From the NCBI GenBank assembly GCA_905221605.1, contig CAJNDS010001668.1, forward strand, positions 124,001-188,000: a DNA stretch of 64,000 nt. The letters are read 5' to 3'. Both the position numbers and the translations under genes were made by a program. Positions 43,161-53,912 of this stretch are shown here, in pieces. The first letter of the stretch is position 1, and the number at the start of each line of letters is the position of its first letter. The stretch comes from Symbiodinium natans. Its lineage: Eukaryota > Sar > Dinophyceae > Suessiales > Symbiodiniaceae. A model generated the notes under the pieces. It was not told the DNA's origin. It ran no database searches and was given only the letters and a program-made list of their open reading frames with translations.

Positions 43161-43631
43161 GAGAAGAGGGTTCCCCCGGTTCACACCCTCTAGAAACCAC
43201 ACCTTAATGTGAAGGAGTCTGCCCCCCTTTGACCAAGCAAGTTCTCAAGTTGACGCTTGCTCGGCAACACGCCCAGTACCTCTCCCCCGCCCTTCTGAAA
43301 AGCCCTATTTTTGCGCAGCCCAATTTTGCAGTAGTCGCTACAAGGAATGTTGAACATAGCCTTGCCTCCATCAGTGTCTTTTGTGGTCCGAGCAACCCCT
43401 GCGTCTGAACAACCTACGAAAGGGTCATGTGCGCTTCGGCACGGCCCAATTCTCCGAGCAACGTGGCATCGTGGAGGCTGTATATGATGCTGCATGGCAC
43501 ACTTTTTTGACATGCGGCGGCCTTGTCACTGCAGGACAGCAGGGGCGTCGTCACCTCTGTCGCCGGGCCCCTTCTTCCGGACCATGGTGGCCTCAAGCCG
43601 CCACGCATCTTGCGCGGGCTTACAAGCTATA

Positions 43632-43790
43632 AACAAGTATATGTATATATATATATACATACATACATACATACATACATACATACATACATACATACAT
43701 ACATACATACATGCGTATATATATATATATATACATACATATATATAATTACATATGTATATATATATATATATATACGTAGATGGGTTT
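43632..43790. repeat. TA and TACA microsatellites
   Basis: TA runs flank about 18 ACAT tetranucleotides; Tyr/Ile/His frames across it are by-products. Confidence 0.95.
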
Positions 43791-43839
43791 TACTATAGGG
43801 TGTTTAGGGAGCCCCTGGAGACTCTGCACCGTTGTTTTC

Positions 43840-44075
43840 AGCAGCCAGCCCGAGTGGCGCAGGCCACGACAAGGTGCAAGAGCATCAAGGTCCAGGACGC
43901 CGAGATCAGCACGTCTAGGGGAACCACGAAGGGCAGCGAGCTGAAGATACTCTGCCTCCACAGGATCTCCACATGGATACTTAAGTGGAACTGCATGCAA
44001 CTGCTGTTTTTTTTTAAGAACCTCCCCCAACAAGCCAATGTGTTATCAATCACTTGCCCCACCCCCACCCTTGGG
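43840..44075 (-). CDS. Membrane protein gene, two-helix exon
   Basis: The frame reads FHLSIHVEILWRQSIFSSLP, FVVPLDVLISASWTLMLLHL and VVACATRAGC: two hydrophobic stretches likely to span the membrane, separated by a short polar turn. Located downstream of the 277-residue exon on the same strand. Family not recognised. Confidence 0.45.
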
Positions 44076-44534
44076 GGTGGGTGCCACCAGCATACCCGTA
44101 ACAGCACCATGTTTCATATATTCCAAATCTCCAGCCGAAGCAGACAACAAGGGTTTGGGAGTAGGGTGGAGTAGGTGCTCCAGGATCAACTGCCTCTCTT
44201 TCCGGGACGCATCGCATGTTAAGGCGCAGGAGCCTCCGGGCTCGGAGCGGAGTGAGCGTCAGTCACACGGCGCCACGTCAACTAAAGCTGAAGGGATCCC
44301 TGTTGAGGGATCTGCGACTTCGGGACGCACGGCCCCCCTCTCTCCCCCACAATACAAGACGAAAAACGAAGAGGCAGGAGGGGGCCTCCACCAGAAGTTC
44401 CAAATCTCTTGCGTCCTTCCATGTGAGCAGGCATTGGTGCCTCAGGGGGCGGGGGGGGGGAGGGGGGGGCCCACTCGGGGAACGAAGGCATCACTACAGA
44501 CTAAGCCTTTGAGCTACGGCTAAGAGTAGCATCC

Positions 44535-45368
44535 TCAGAGCCTCGCTGTACTGACATGTGCGGGTTGCACGCTGGGACGCTGCAAGAGGCGCTTTTGTGT
44601 GTTCTTCCACACACGTTTGGCAACTTTCAACGCCCCGCCTCCCAGGCCCATGGTGCTGGCAAAGTAGGTGTCGGTGAAGACGTCCACGGAGCTCATGAGC
44701 AGAAGCAGCTGCTGCACGCGAAGCCACCAGGCCTCCGAGGATGGGAAGAGGCCCATGAGCGAGAAGCCGTCTTCGAGGCGGTGCAGATTCATGTGGCGCT
44801 TGTAGCATGGCAGAAGGACTTCCACAGCCTCCTGCTCCTCAGTTGGCCCAACTGCCTTGCGTTCCTGCCTGAAATGTTGAGAACGCGCAAGCTCACCAAA
44901 CAACAAAAGAGAGAGAGGGTGCTGCCGAGAAGGATCTGCCCAAAGCTGATGAAGCAGCACCGGCACGAAGAAGGCGAGCCAAACCCAGTTCGGCGGCATG
45001 GGATAGGTGCTGCCATCCACGCAGGACCTCGCGGGGCAGGGGGGGCCCCCGAGATTCTGGTTCAGGGCGACAATCCGACAGCTGCCACTTTTGTGCTTTC
45101 TTGGAGGAAGTGTCTTGCAGATTGTTGCAGCATCACGCAGCATCCCTTGTCTCGGCCTGGTGCTGTAGATTGCGACGAAGAAGGCCACCGAGCACACCAG
45201 AAGAAGAGCGTTCGTGCGCCACAGGGACGGGAGGCAGGGGCCCACCTCCAGGGGCCCAAGCTGGCGCCGACACTTTTTGATTGAAGAAGCTCTCTTAAGA
45301 GTTCGGCTCTTCATCAAAAAGAAGTGAGGACTGAAATTGAGCTGAGGGTCCTGCTCGGACACGTTCAA
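44535..45368 (-). CDS. Multi-pass membrane protein, largest exon
   Basis: A 277-residue minus-strand frame. Hydrophobic segments at about residues 50-70 (TNALLLVCSVAFFVAIY), 125-145 (VWLAFFVPVLLHQLWA) and 215-235 (LRVQQLLLLMSSVDVFTDTY) look like membrane helices. A Cys-rich loop lies between the first two and a charged region follows the second. The acidic VDVFTDTYF stretch resembles channel-like or sensor-like dinoflagellate membrane proteins, but I cannot name a family. The first 30 residues and the last 25 may be intronic. The gene appears to continue downstream through the exons at 43840, 43005, 42620 and 41995. Confidence 0.5.
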   Translation of the reverse strand: MNVSEQDPQLNFSPHFFLMKSRTLKRASSIKKCRRQLGPLEVGPCLPSLWRTNALLLVCSVAFFVAIYSTRPRQGMLRDAATICKTLPPRKHKSGSCRIVALNQNLGGPPCPARSCVDGSTYPMPPNWVWLAFFVPVLLHQLWADPSRQHPLSLLLFGELARSQHFRQERKAVGPTEEQEAVEVLLPCYKRHMNLHRLEDGFSLMGLFPSSEAWWLRVQQLLLLMSSVDVFTDTYFASTMGLGGGALKVAKRVWKNTQKRLLQRPSVQPAHVSTARL

Positions 45369-45469
45369 CGCCTGAACGTGTAATGTTCACTGATGCAAGT
45401 TGTGGAGTGCTGACAAAATGCCAAGCAGGAGATCACGACGCTGATCATGTCAACACAAACGTTCTTTGC

Positions 45470-45665
45470 AGTGGCATCGGTATCTGCAACTCGTAACGAT
45501 TTAAGAAGAGAACCGAAGCTAGGGCCGGAGCTTTGTCATCCGCATGCAGCTCAAGCTCGTCCTCCGTGTCCAAGAGGAGGTACTTCTCCGAGGGCGCGCT
45601 GCAGGGCTCGGGGACGGAGGTCTCCGAAGGCTGCACCGAAGCCGACCTGGCTCGCGGGCTGCGTG
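45470..45665 (-). CDS. Possible upstream exon of the membrane protein gene
   Basis: The minus frame reads SPRARSASVQPSETSVPEPC then SAPSEKYLLLDTEDELELHA, a Ser/Pro-rich and acidic text suited to a cytosolic N-terminus. It lies 100 bases upstream of the large membrane exon on the same strand. A plus-strand frame across 45533-46000 competes with it. Confidence 0.25.
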
Positions 45666-45959
45666 TCCCTATAGCCTGCATGCCTATAGGCTATAGGCAA
45701 TATATGCGCTGTGACACAGCGCGCGCCGTCCGCAGCTCGCAGCCGTGCGGAAAGCCAAATGACAAACCCCCCAAAGGGAGGAAGGGCCCCAACCTGGAAG
45801 ACGTGGAAGTGTCCATGGCTCGGTTCGGGTCCGGCGTCAACCATGGCAGCCGCAAGCTGCAGCGGGAGCCCCGCTCCGTAGAGTCTACCCCCAAAAGCCC
45901 TGCAGATCTCCTTAAAAGGTTTGTCGTCTTAGGCTTGGTGAATTGGCCCCAGGACCCGC

Positions 45960-46215
45960 TGTGGGATGTTTTTTCTTGCAGAGCTGCCTCCGAATGTTGA
46001 GGAGTTCACAAAATTTGCCCCACGTCCAGGGTTGAGGAGCTTTAAAAAGCATCGAGGCTGAAACAGAGAACGACTGAGTGCTTGGGGCTCCCCCAAGGGT
46101 TTCCATCCCCAAAGGTGCTTTGCCCCTAGACAAGGACTAGCTGTGGGATGTGTTTCCTGGAGCCGCAGCGGGCGCGCACAAAGCTGCCTCCGAATGTTGA
46201 GGGGTGCACAACATG
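45960..46215. repeat. Short direct repeat pair
   Basis: GCTGTGGGATG plus GCTGCCTCCGAATGTTGAGG occurs at 45958-46003 and again at 46139-46202. The copies differ in the middle and in spacing. Confidence 0.75.
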
Positions 46216-47095
46216 CCACGGAGGTCAACAGAGGCGTTCAGGATGTCCCCGCTCCTTTTGCCCCTACTCCGGGGCTTCCAAGTTCCCAGGCCCAGACTCG
46301 TAGGCGTTGTCGCCTTCGTCTGCGTCTGCGTGGCACGCAGGACGTGTTGGGACTTGTGTTTCGGGGTGAAGGAGGCTTTTCCGCTCGGCACGTCAAGTTC
46401 AAGATGGTGCATTGCACGGTGGACCCGAACCTGAGTGGCTTCGAGGTTTCAAACTAGTCCAACGACTTGGATCTCAGGAGCACTCTCCCAGGGCTATCAG
46501 GGTGTGTTCCGAAAAGCCCAACTCCGGCGTTCAGCTGCTCCCACGCTTTGGTTGGTGAGGGAAGATTCTCAGCCCATACGTAAAGCCCGTCAAGCACAAA
46601 CACCCACAACCAAGTCTGCACAACTTATAAGCCCGAGCTGTTACACCCCAAGAATCCGAAAACCCATCTTGCCTCGGAAACCGCTTGTCGGCGTATGTCT
46701 TTTGCCGACATCGAAAGTTCCGAGCTGACATCTGAGAGATAGCACAAAAAGCTACAAAGCAGTGCTCACGCTCGCACTTTGTTTCTTCGCTGCGCACCGA
46801 ATCCAACTATGCAGCAGCTTCGCCGTTTACTGCAGCGCGGCAAGGCTCTCAGATGTACTCCCTCTGAAGAAGCTGCCTGGAGATGCCTTTCCCTACGCCG
46901 CCGCCGCTGCTGTTGCTGCTGTCTAATTACAAAAAAGATGCATGTTGCAACCACCACCCTGACAACAACAGGCGGTGCACAGGGACAATGCGCAAGTCCG
47001 CTGCAAGAGCAAAACCAAAGTTCGCTGCGAGCCTTCTGCCAACTCTCTGCTTCCTCATCGAAAGGCTCCCTGGGCTGGTCCTGTACAGGTCTGCC
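46216..47095. other. No gene that I can support
   Basis: Frames on both strands overlap without family features. A GCC/GCT-rich stretch lies near 46900-46922. Confidence 0.35.
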
Positions 47096-47099
47096 ATGA

Positions 47100-47260
47100 A
47101 GCTGAAGCTGCTGCAGGCACCGGGATTCTCCATGTGTACTTCAGCTTCGCCCTTCCATCGTGGATAAGCTCGTGGGCATCTCGGAGCATGCGCCGGCTGA
47201 AGGCCGACTGTGCGTAGCTGCGTAGACTCTGCACGGCCGCATGCCCCGCACGACACGCCT
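47100..47260 (-). CDS. Possible exon, unknown protein
   Basis: The minus strand reads AVQSLRSYAQSAFSRRMLRD then AHELIHDGRAKLKYTWRIPV. It has no in-frame start but is the most protein-like of the three frames. It could be an upstream exon of the membrane protein gene or of another minus-strand gene. No family recognised. Confidence 0.3.
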
Positions 47261-47779
47261 GGTTGATCCGACCCGACGCGACCCTTTCCCGTGAAGTTCC
47301 TGCCTGCTAGACGATGTGCGAGGGTGCCGGATTCTGCTGAAAATGGAGGCAGCTCAGCTGTGTACGCTGGCCGTATACTGCAGCGGAACTCCATTCCTCT
47401 CCCCTCCCTCCCTCCCCGCCCCGACGCGCTGTGACTCCCGGGAGACCCAACTTCCATGAGATCCTCAAAGATTTTGTTTCAAGACTTTTCAAGACTTTCA
47501 AGCAGGTTCAAAAGACTTTCAAGCAAGGGCAGCTTGAGATTCCTAAGGTTCACTTGGCAGATCGCGGGCTCTGGTCGAAAGATTTTGACTGTCTCCGCAC
47601 GTAGGCGATGCACTATAGGTGCTATAGAGGGTGTCCACAGCCTTTTGGGATTTGCGGGTCTTCTCTCTTCCTGTCTCCGAAGTTGAGGACAACATTTTCG
47701 GAGAGGTCTTCTTCTCGCTTGTGCTTCGTGGGTACGGGCTTTGGAGGTTTTTAGGCCTTGGCCCTTGCGGCTTTGGGGC

Positions 47780-47990
47780 TTGGAAGACTGGCAAAAACTT
47801 GCGGTACCCTCAGCACGCACCTCCAAATCCTGCCCATGGAAACATCCATGCGAAAACGATGAGACGACAACTCCAAGCACCCGACAACGGAACGAAAGGC
47901 ACAAGCACAGAACAAAGCAGCACACGCAACAAGGCAGTCTCCAGTCCTGGGGCATCGGGTCGAGAAGGAACTCTTCGGAATTGACCGGAA
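47780..47990 (-). CDS. Family copy 2, tail exon
   Basis: Minus-strand text EEFLLDPMPQDWRLP followed by a hydrophobic Cys/Leu/Val-rich stretch. Copy 3 has the same arrangement at 55060-55250 (SSEEFLFDPMPQDWRPP, then a hydrophobic stretch). The conserved F/L-D-P-x-x-x-D-W motif also occurs at the end of the NTPase exon in both copies. The hydrophobic part might anchor the protein in a membrane, or it might be intron. The frame to the left of the Asp-Pro motif and the one to its right differ in places, so reading frame is uncertain. Confidence 0.4.
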
Positions 47991-48125
47991 CTCGGCTCTC
48001 CTGGATGTCCCAAAAAACTAGACATCATCGGACACACTGTGGGATATTCTGACGAGGCCTTCCACCAGGTCCGCATGTACTTACTTGCGCTGCGAGGGAC
48101 ACCACGGCAAGGCTATAAGCTTGGC

Positions 48126-50030
48126 TTAGCGGCTTAGCGGCTCTTTAGTGCTTAGGGTTTGGGATATATCCCAAGACCGCCAGTCCTCGTCGAATGGATC
48201 GAAGATGGGCTTCCGGGCATAACCCGAAACCGTGTTGCTTCTGGTGTCCCAGATGCTAGACTCGTGCTGTGGCGTCGTCTCCGAGTCTCCTGTCAACTCA
48301 GACTCCCTTTCGGCTGTGCTGGTGCTGTGTGTCTGCGGCTGAGACATGTCTGGATCGGCTTTCCTGCTTGTAGCTTTTGTCTCTGGCTGAAACCTTTCTA
48401 CGTGGGAGTTCTCCTTCTTCAGATCCGACGGCCTTTCATCCGGAACGCTTGCCTTCGGCCTGGCCTCCTCTCTGCTCCTGCTGTCGTGCGTGCTTGGCTC
48501 GTCTTCCTGTGCGGCACTGCCCGTGCCGTCCTTTGCTTCTTGGCAGATCTTCGCTGCGGCCTGTGGGCCGTACTTCGATGCCTCCTCTTCGGAAAGCTCT
48601 TTGCCGGAGAAACGGACGTTGGCGAGGAAGTCGAACCAGCCCTCCGGGACGCGCTTGTTCACAACGATGGCCTTCAGCTGGGCCCGCGTGATGCCCTTGT
48701 AAAGGTTTGCGCGGGTCAAAAGATCGCCAGAACCTCGGCGAATCGGGGCATCCAGCCCGACACAGATGACGATGAGCTTCTCCAGGCCATCTGTGACGCT
48801 CACCGTGTCCAGAACGAGGTGCTCCAACTGCTCCTGGGGCTTCTGCACAGGCTGACTGCCGAGGGTCCGAAACAGCTCCGGCAAGGAGCGCAAGGACTCT
48901 TGGAAGGAGACGAAGTGAAGGTGGCGATCTGGAAGCTTGCTCTTCAAGACAGGCGCCAGGGCCGTCTTCAATTGCTTGAGAAACTCCTCATCCGGGACTA
49001 GCGCGAGTCGTTGGTGGAGACTGATGTTGGGATATGCATCTGCAACGTGCCCATGGCATCCGCGACGTGCTGTGCATAAAGCTCAAACTCACCTTTGGCG
49101 TCCGAAGCATCGAAGAGATAGGACTTCAAGGGCGGCCCGTCTGTGCCGGTGGATGTGACCGCCCCAGTGTCAGATCGAAAGGATCTTGCGCCCAGCACGA
49201 TCTGCCTCGTGCTTCGGACGACCTCTCTTAGGTTGGCTCGGTGCATCTCGGGGAATCTGGTGCTCACGGTTGCAGCCTGCGATTCGTCCGAGAGAAGCAG
49301 CCTCCTGCGGCTCTTGAGATCTGCCAGAATGCCCTGGTCCACACCCTCTGCGTACAGGTTGTGGCTCTCGTCCATGACTGTGAGCCCAAACGTGTCGATG
49401 CTGCCCGCAACTTCCAGGGTGATGCGCCGATCCTTCTCGTCCAGTCTAGGCGAAAGCAGTGCTTGGTAAGGGCTGTGCAGGACCACCATGCGCTGTAGAA
49501 GCTCATTGATCTCGCTCACAAGCCGGGACTCCGCTTGCGACGCCAGTCGTACAATCATCCATTGTATGAAATAGTAGGTGAGCTCAACAGTAGGAGCCAC
49601 ATAGAGTACATGGGCAGGAGCCTTTTCTGTCTCTTCCGTGAGAGCGTCGATGACACGCTGCACTGCCACAAAAGTCTTGCCGGCCCCCGCCGGGGCCGAC
49701 AAGTGCACCTCATCAAACCGTTGGATGTCCTGAAGATGCTTTTTCTGGTGTGGTGCGAGGTCCTTGAAGGCCAGCAACGTGTGCTCGTAGAACTCCAGGA
49801 AACTGGCGCTGTCCATTTCAACCCGCCAGCTCCGGTCGGACAGACCTCTATTGATCTCCTCCTCTAGATCGCCACTGACCGATCCCTGAGATAATGTAGG
49901 GATCCGATGTTAGGCATCCCTAGCTTGATCATCAAGGATGAAAGGCCAGAGCCGAGTCGCGCCGCGCGGATGTCAAGCACGCTCGTGCGCTTCAGGCGCT
50001 CAATGAAGATCTCTCGGAGTTTTAGGTGAC
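48126..50030 (-). pseudogene. Family copy 2, SF1-like NTPase with frameshifts
   Basis: Paralogue of the intact exon at 55310-57045. It keeps Walker A (SAPAGAGKTFVA), a Walker B variant DESH in place of DEAH, the LLLSDESQ and VVRSTRQIVLGA blocks, and motif VI (LYKGITRAQLKAIVV). Compared with copy 3, the frame changes at about 49050-49052 (a run of C on the plus strand) and again near 49875-49886, each explained by one missing base, and one codon is lost just after the first shift. The open parts are 49816-48998 and 48971-48126; matching text runs upstream to about 50030. Either the copy is decaying or the assembly has homopolymer errors. The C-terminus is Ser/Glu-rich and ends near a FDPFDEDW motif. 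Confidence 0.7.
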
Positions 50031-50140
50031 CTTAGCTCGACGGGATGTCTGGAGCCAGCGAAGAATCATTGCGTAACTAGCTCAGCGTGTGGAGACAAGA
50101 ACGCAGGAAAGCGGGGAGCCACTGAAATTTGACTTTTCCT

Positions 50141-50572
50141 TTAGTTAAGGCCCCTGCCAAAGTGGTCCAACAACTCCTTTGTAGCCACGGCTGTGTCGCA
50201 GAGGAAAGATGAATGAAAAGTCCCTTCGCTGTGCTCGCATTGAATGGTCCAGAGTGCCTCCACGTTGGCTGAACCATCCTCTTGCCTTGTTCGCTTCTCT
50301 TTCACGACTCCTCGGCGCCATGACTTCGTCACCTCGCACCATGCATCCACCGGATAACCTTCTGGAAAATCCTGTGTGAGAGCATGCCCGTCGTCTACGC
50401 GATGGTATTGCTGTTCCTCCTCTCCTCTGTGAATTGTTGCAACCGCTTCATGGACATATTCAAGATATCTCTTGTGCCAGCTGCAGCCCCAAACCATCCT
50501 TTGGCCGTAAAGCTTGTAGCAAAAGCACTTGCCTTCGTTCTCGGGATCCACATCGTGCTTGCGATGGCCTAA
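50141..50572 (-). CDS. Family copy 2, exon D (SH3/agenet-like)
   Basis: From a GCTTAG acceptor-like site near 50573 the exon reads GHRKHDVDPENEGKCFCYKL, then YPVDAWCEVTKSWRRGVVKE, then HSSFLCDTAVATKELLDHFG. Copy 3 has the same sequence of blocks at 57125-57635. The middle block (D-A-W/R-C-E with W-R-R-G-x-V, then a beta-rich W-T-x-x-C) resembles SH3-like barrels such as agenet or Tudor domains, which bind modified peptides; this is a weak structural guess. A stop follows at 50141, close to where copy 3 changes frame into the NTPase exon. Confidence 0.55.
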   Translation of the reverse strand, partial: LGHRKHDVDPENEGKCFCYKLYGQRMVWGCSWHKRYLEYVHEAVATIHRGEEEQQYHRVDDGHALTQDFPEGYPVDAWCEVTKSWRRGVVKEKRTRQEDGSANVEALWTIQCEHSEGTFHSSFLCDTAVATKELLDHFGRGLN

Positions 50573-50964
50573 GCTAGCAGCATGAATCACGTTGTGTCTA
50601 CTCGTTCTGTGACTGGCCCATGGGTCTCTCTCCCGTGGGAGGAAAACAGCCCGCAAGCAGTTCCGGGCGGCGGAAGTGGAGGTCGACAACAGCTACGAGC
50701 ACGGTGATATACATTTTCCCAACGGCTAGACAAGTTTATAAACGGTGCTGGATACTCATCTTTTGCTAGTACGTTTGTTTCTACCAACGAAAACAAGCCA
50801 GTCTGAGAATTCCACATGACGTTTGTTTGTGCACCAGCAGGACAATGGCATTGCTGCCCTCTCACACATCCAATTTGGACCCTTGTGCTGGCTGGGGTTC
50901 CAGGTGGATGGAGGCCTTCGAAATATACAAGAGGCCTTCGAAATATATGGTTCAGCCCCGGCGG

Positions 50965-50995
50965 CCCCCCCCCCCTACTCCCCCCCCCCCCCCCA
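50965..50995. repeat. Two poly-C runs
   Basis: Runs of 11 and 14 C separated by TACT. A further C-rich stretch lies at 51055-51077. Confidence 0.85.
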
Positions 50996-51054
50996 AATGG
51001 TCTATACTATGGTACTATACTACTATAGTTTTGCTTGTACATGCCTTCGACTTT

Positions 51055-51615
51055 GCCCCCCCCCCCCTCCCCCCCCCTGTGGTGTGGTTGGGGGTTTGGG
51101 TTTAGGGTTTGGGTTTAGGCTTTCTGATTAAGGGTTGACGGTTTAGGCTGTAGGGTTTTGGGCTTTAGGGTTTAAGACTTTAGGGTTGAGGGCTTTAGCT
51201 CCCCCCCCCCCTGTGGTGTGGTTGGGGGTTTGGATTTAGGGTTTGGGTTTAGGGATTAGGTTTAGGCTTTCTTATTAAAGGTTGACGGTTTAGGCTGTAG
51301 GGTTGTAGGCTTTAGGGTTTAAGACTTTAGGGTTGAGGGCTTTAGCTCCCCCCCCCCCCCCCGTGGTGTGGTTGGGGGTTTGGGTTTAGGCTTGTGCTTG
51401 TACTATACTAGTATAGTTTTGCTTGTGCATGCCTTCGACTTTGCCCCCCCCCCTGTGGTGTGGTTGGGGGTTTGGGTTTAGGGTTTGGGTTTAGGCTTTC
51501 TTATTACGGGTTGACGGTTTAGGCTGCAGGGTTTTAGGCTTTAGGGTTTAAGACTTTGGTTTTAGGCTTTAGGGTTTAAGACTTTAGGGTTGAGGGCTTT
51601 AGCTCCCCCCTTTCA
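51055..51615. repeat. Tandem array derived from TTTAGGG, units of 100-160 bp
   Basis: Four units, each a C run, then TGTGGTGTGGTTGGGGGTTT, degenerate TTTAGGG text, GGTTGACGGTTTAGGCTG, more TTTAGGG text and GGGCTTTAGCTCCCC (near 51070, 51200, 51360 and 51450). Unit lengths vary through internal deletions. One unit carries a copy of the sequence GTTTTGCTTG-x-x-CATGCCTTCGA that also precedes the array. Confidence 0.85.
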
Positions 51616-51660
51616 GGGTTCACAGGGTTTCCGCTAGGGTCAAGGGTCTTGGGGTGCCAT

Positions 51661-51692
<32 letters not shown>
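51661..51692. repeat. Poly-G run of 32
   Basis: The longest homopolymer in the window; could form a G-quadruplex, and its length is likely approximate. Confidence 0.9.
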
Positions 51693-52024
51693 CGCAGGAC
51701 GCCCGACGTCGAACCATATATAAGTCGCCTTACTCCTACATGCTCAGCCCAGTCCTTGCAGATGCCCTAGGGTGCCATTTGCATGATGTCAGAGACTGAG
51801 TTGAACACCGGCAGATCGCACTTTCGGCGTCAAGTGCAGCATCTCCACGAAGTACCAAACCTCCTGCAAGAGCAGTGATCAAGCTTCAACTGTGCAGCCC
51901 TTTGAGCCTCGGCTGAAGTCACTGGTGGTTGATGCCTCTCGCCCTCTCTCCCTAGCCCTTTTCTGGTTTTGACAGCTTCCTAGCACACGTCCAACCGCAT
52001 TTTGTTCACTAGCTACTTGCCTCG

Positions 52025-52635
52025 CATTGCATTGACCTCCATCCGACAAAACGTGGCTCGCTGACCCGGTGAAGACTTATATACAGACGATGGCTGCAGC
52101 AACACCACCTGTCCTCCTGCAGCTTCTTCTGGCTCTCCTTCAGCTTTGATTTCATCTGTTTCAGAATGTCATCCAGCAGCTCTGCTTTTCTTGCCTCCTG
52201 CAATATCCACTTCAGTTCCTCCTCCCTCTGCAACGCCACCTGAATGTCGGATGCGCGATGCCACCTCTGGAAAAGCTGAAGCCTGAGACGACCCTTCTGG
52301 TTACCTTTGCTTGGGGCGAAGTCCTGTATGCAACTTGCGAAGTCTCTCTCCAAGTCCAGGTTCGTTTCTGACAGGTCCAGTTCTCTCTCCACTGCCCATT
52401 GAGCGAGCTGGCTCTGTGGGTCGAACCTGATCGGGATTTTCCAGCGCTTGTCCACAATCGGCCTGATGCGTCGCGAAGCATTCGCACACTTGATGAGCCA
52501 CTCGACTCTCTCGCAGAACCTGATGTCGCAATCTTTCGGCTGATGAGCTCCTTTTCCGGTCAGGATAGATCCGGCGATGTCGCTTCGCTCGATCAGAATC
52601 TGCACTGACGGTCCTGGTGAAGAGGTCTGCGCCTG
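52025..52635 (-). CDS. Family copy 2, exon C
   Basis: Minus-strand exon beginning AWQAQTSSPGPSVQILIERS at a TTAAAAG acceptor-like site near 52636 and running through RRIRPIVDKRWKIPIRFDPQ, SETNLDLERDFASCIQDFAP and a Lys/Glu-rich helical end. Very close to copy 1 at nucleotide level over the exon, then the two diverge abruptly at the presumed acceptor, so homology covers the exon more than the intron. Exons A and B are not found upstream of this copy; instead there is an unrelated exon at 53544-53885. Confidence 0.65.
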
Positions 52636-53543
52636 CCAAGCACTTTTAAGCCTCTAGGGCCCTGAGAGCTATCATGCTCATGGTGACATTCGTCTCAGAT
52701 GCGCCTCTCTTTGAGAGCGCTGGCATCAGGATGCATCGGGGGGTTGGGCAGTCCCCGGAGATCTCAGGTAAACGGATGCCCAGCATGCACATTCCTGCGG
52801 CGTGCCAGAGGAGACTGGAGATCTGGCATCCACCTTCAGAAGTGGTCAAGGGTTGCTGTACCATGTTGTATCAGGTCTTGAGCACAGCATTCTCTCTTGA
52901 GCGAAGCAGCGGCCTGCACCTCCCAGAATGAGCTGACAGGGCCTCGCCAAAGTTCTGAAAAAAACAGTTAAACAAGAGTTGGGCAAAGCATTTTCAGAAT
53001 TCCTGGGAGCGGGCTGCCATCAAACGGCCGGATACCCTCCATGTCGACGTCCGCCTGCGGAAATGCTTGGCTGCCATACGCCATCACAAACACTCGAGTA
53101 GATGGCGCTCCTCAGCGCTGTGGCAGCATCTTCCATTAACTGGGCCAACACGGCTGACAGACCAACGAGCTGTGCAGCAATGCAAGCATTCCCCCAACCC
53201 CCCACGCAAACAAACAAGCATGACACGCTACTCCCGATCCGAATCAGGCTACCGCAGCTATTTTGCCACGCTAAGCAGGTGCGTGCATCAGATGTCTCGT
53301 CAAGAAGCATAGGCCCGTCGCTTGACCGTTAAAAACTGTGCAATGTGAGTTGGTCGCATTCCAGACAAGTCAATGAAGGTTAAACAATGAAGGTTAAACA
53401 AGAACTTGCCAATCGCACGACACGTCCCGCAACCTCATGCGCATTCACAAAGAAAGATGGCAAGACAGCAGTGCCGCGGTAGCACATATGAAGTTTTTGA
53501 GCTCCAGATGTGAAGGCGGGAACCAACTAGCTTAGCTGGTTTA

Positions 53544-53885
53544 TTATGTTCGCGGATCCGGCCACCTGTCGTCCGAGTCGATCACATCACATGGGTCTCC
53601 TTGAAGATTGCCATCATCATCAATCTTGGAGCTTTTGAAGTACCCGTAAAAGTACGTGTCGCTGCAATAAGTCAGCCTCGGATACGTTGCATTGCGTGTG
53701 ATGAGCTTGTCGCCAAAATAATATGATGGATACGTCCGTCTCCCGTCATGGGGATTGGGATACACCTTGAAGACCGAGCGGTTCTTGTCATACTCTTGCT
53801 TGGAGCACGGGAACAGGCGGTACACATGAAACCCATACTGGAGCCAGTAGTAGTACTTCATCTGCCAGGGCTTGCAACAACTTTG
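53544..53885 (-). CDS. Terminal exon, unknown protein
   Basis: From a TTGTTGCAAG acceptor-like site the exon reads PWQMKYYYWLQYGFHVYRLF, then KVYPNPHDGRRTYPSYYFGD, then YCSDTYFYGYFKSSKIDDDG and ends DDRWPDPRT with a stop at 53544. It is rich in Tyr, Asp and Pro, the frame is clean, and the two other frames are poor. I do not recognise the family; Tyr-rich, beta-looking text suggests an extracellular or secreted domain, but that is a guess. It may be the last exon of a minus-strand gene lying upstream. Confidence 0.45.
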   Translation of the reverse strand, partial: QSCCKPWQMKYYYWLQYGFHVYRLFPCSKQEYDKNRSVFKVYPNPHDGRRTYPSYYFGDKLITRNATYPRLTYCSDTYFYGYFKSSKIDDDGNLQGDPCDVIDSDDRWPDPRT

Positions 53886-53912
53886 CATGACCCAGCTGAA
53901 TGCTACAAGCAC

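Noticed and set aside
48159-49001. A 280-residue plus-strand frame
   Set aside because: It is the shadow of the copy 2 NTPase on the minus strand, whose motifs are clear.
51661-51692. Functional G-quadruplex regulatory site
   Set aside because: A homopolymer of this length in an assembly is as likely to be a length artefact; there is no adjacent gene that it could regulate.
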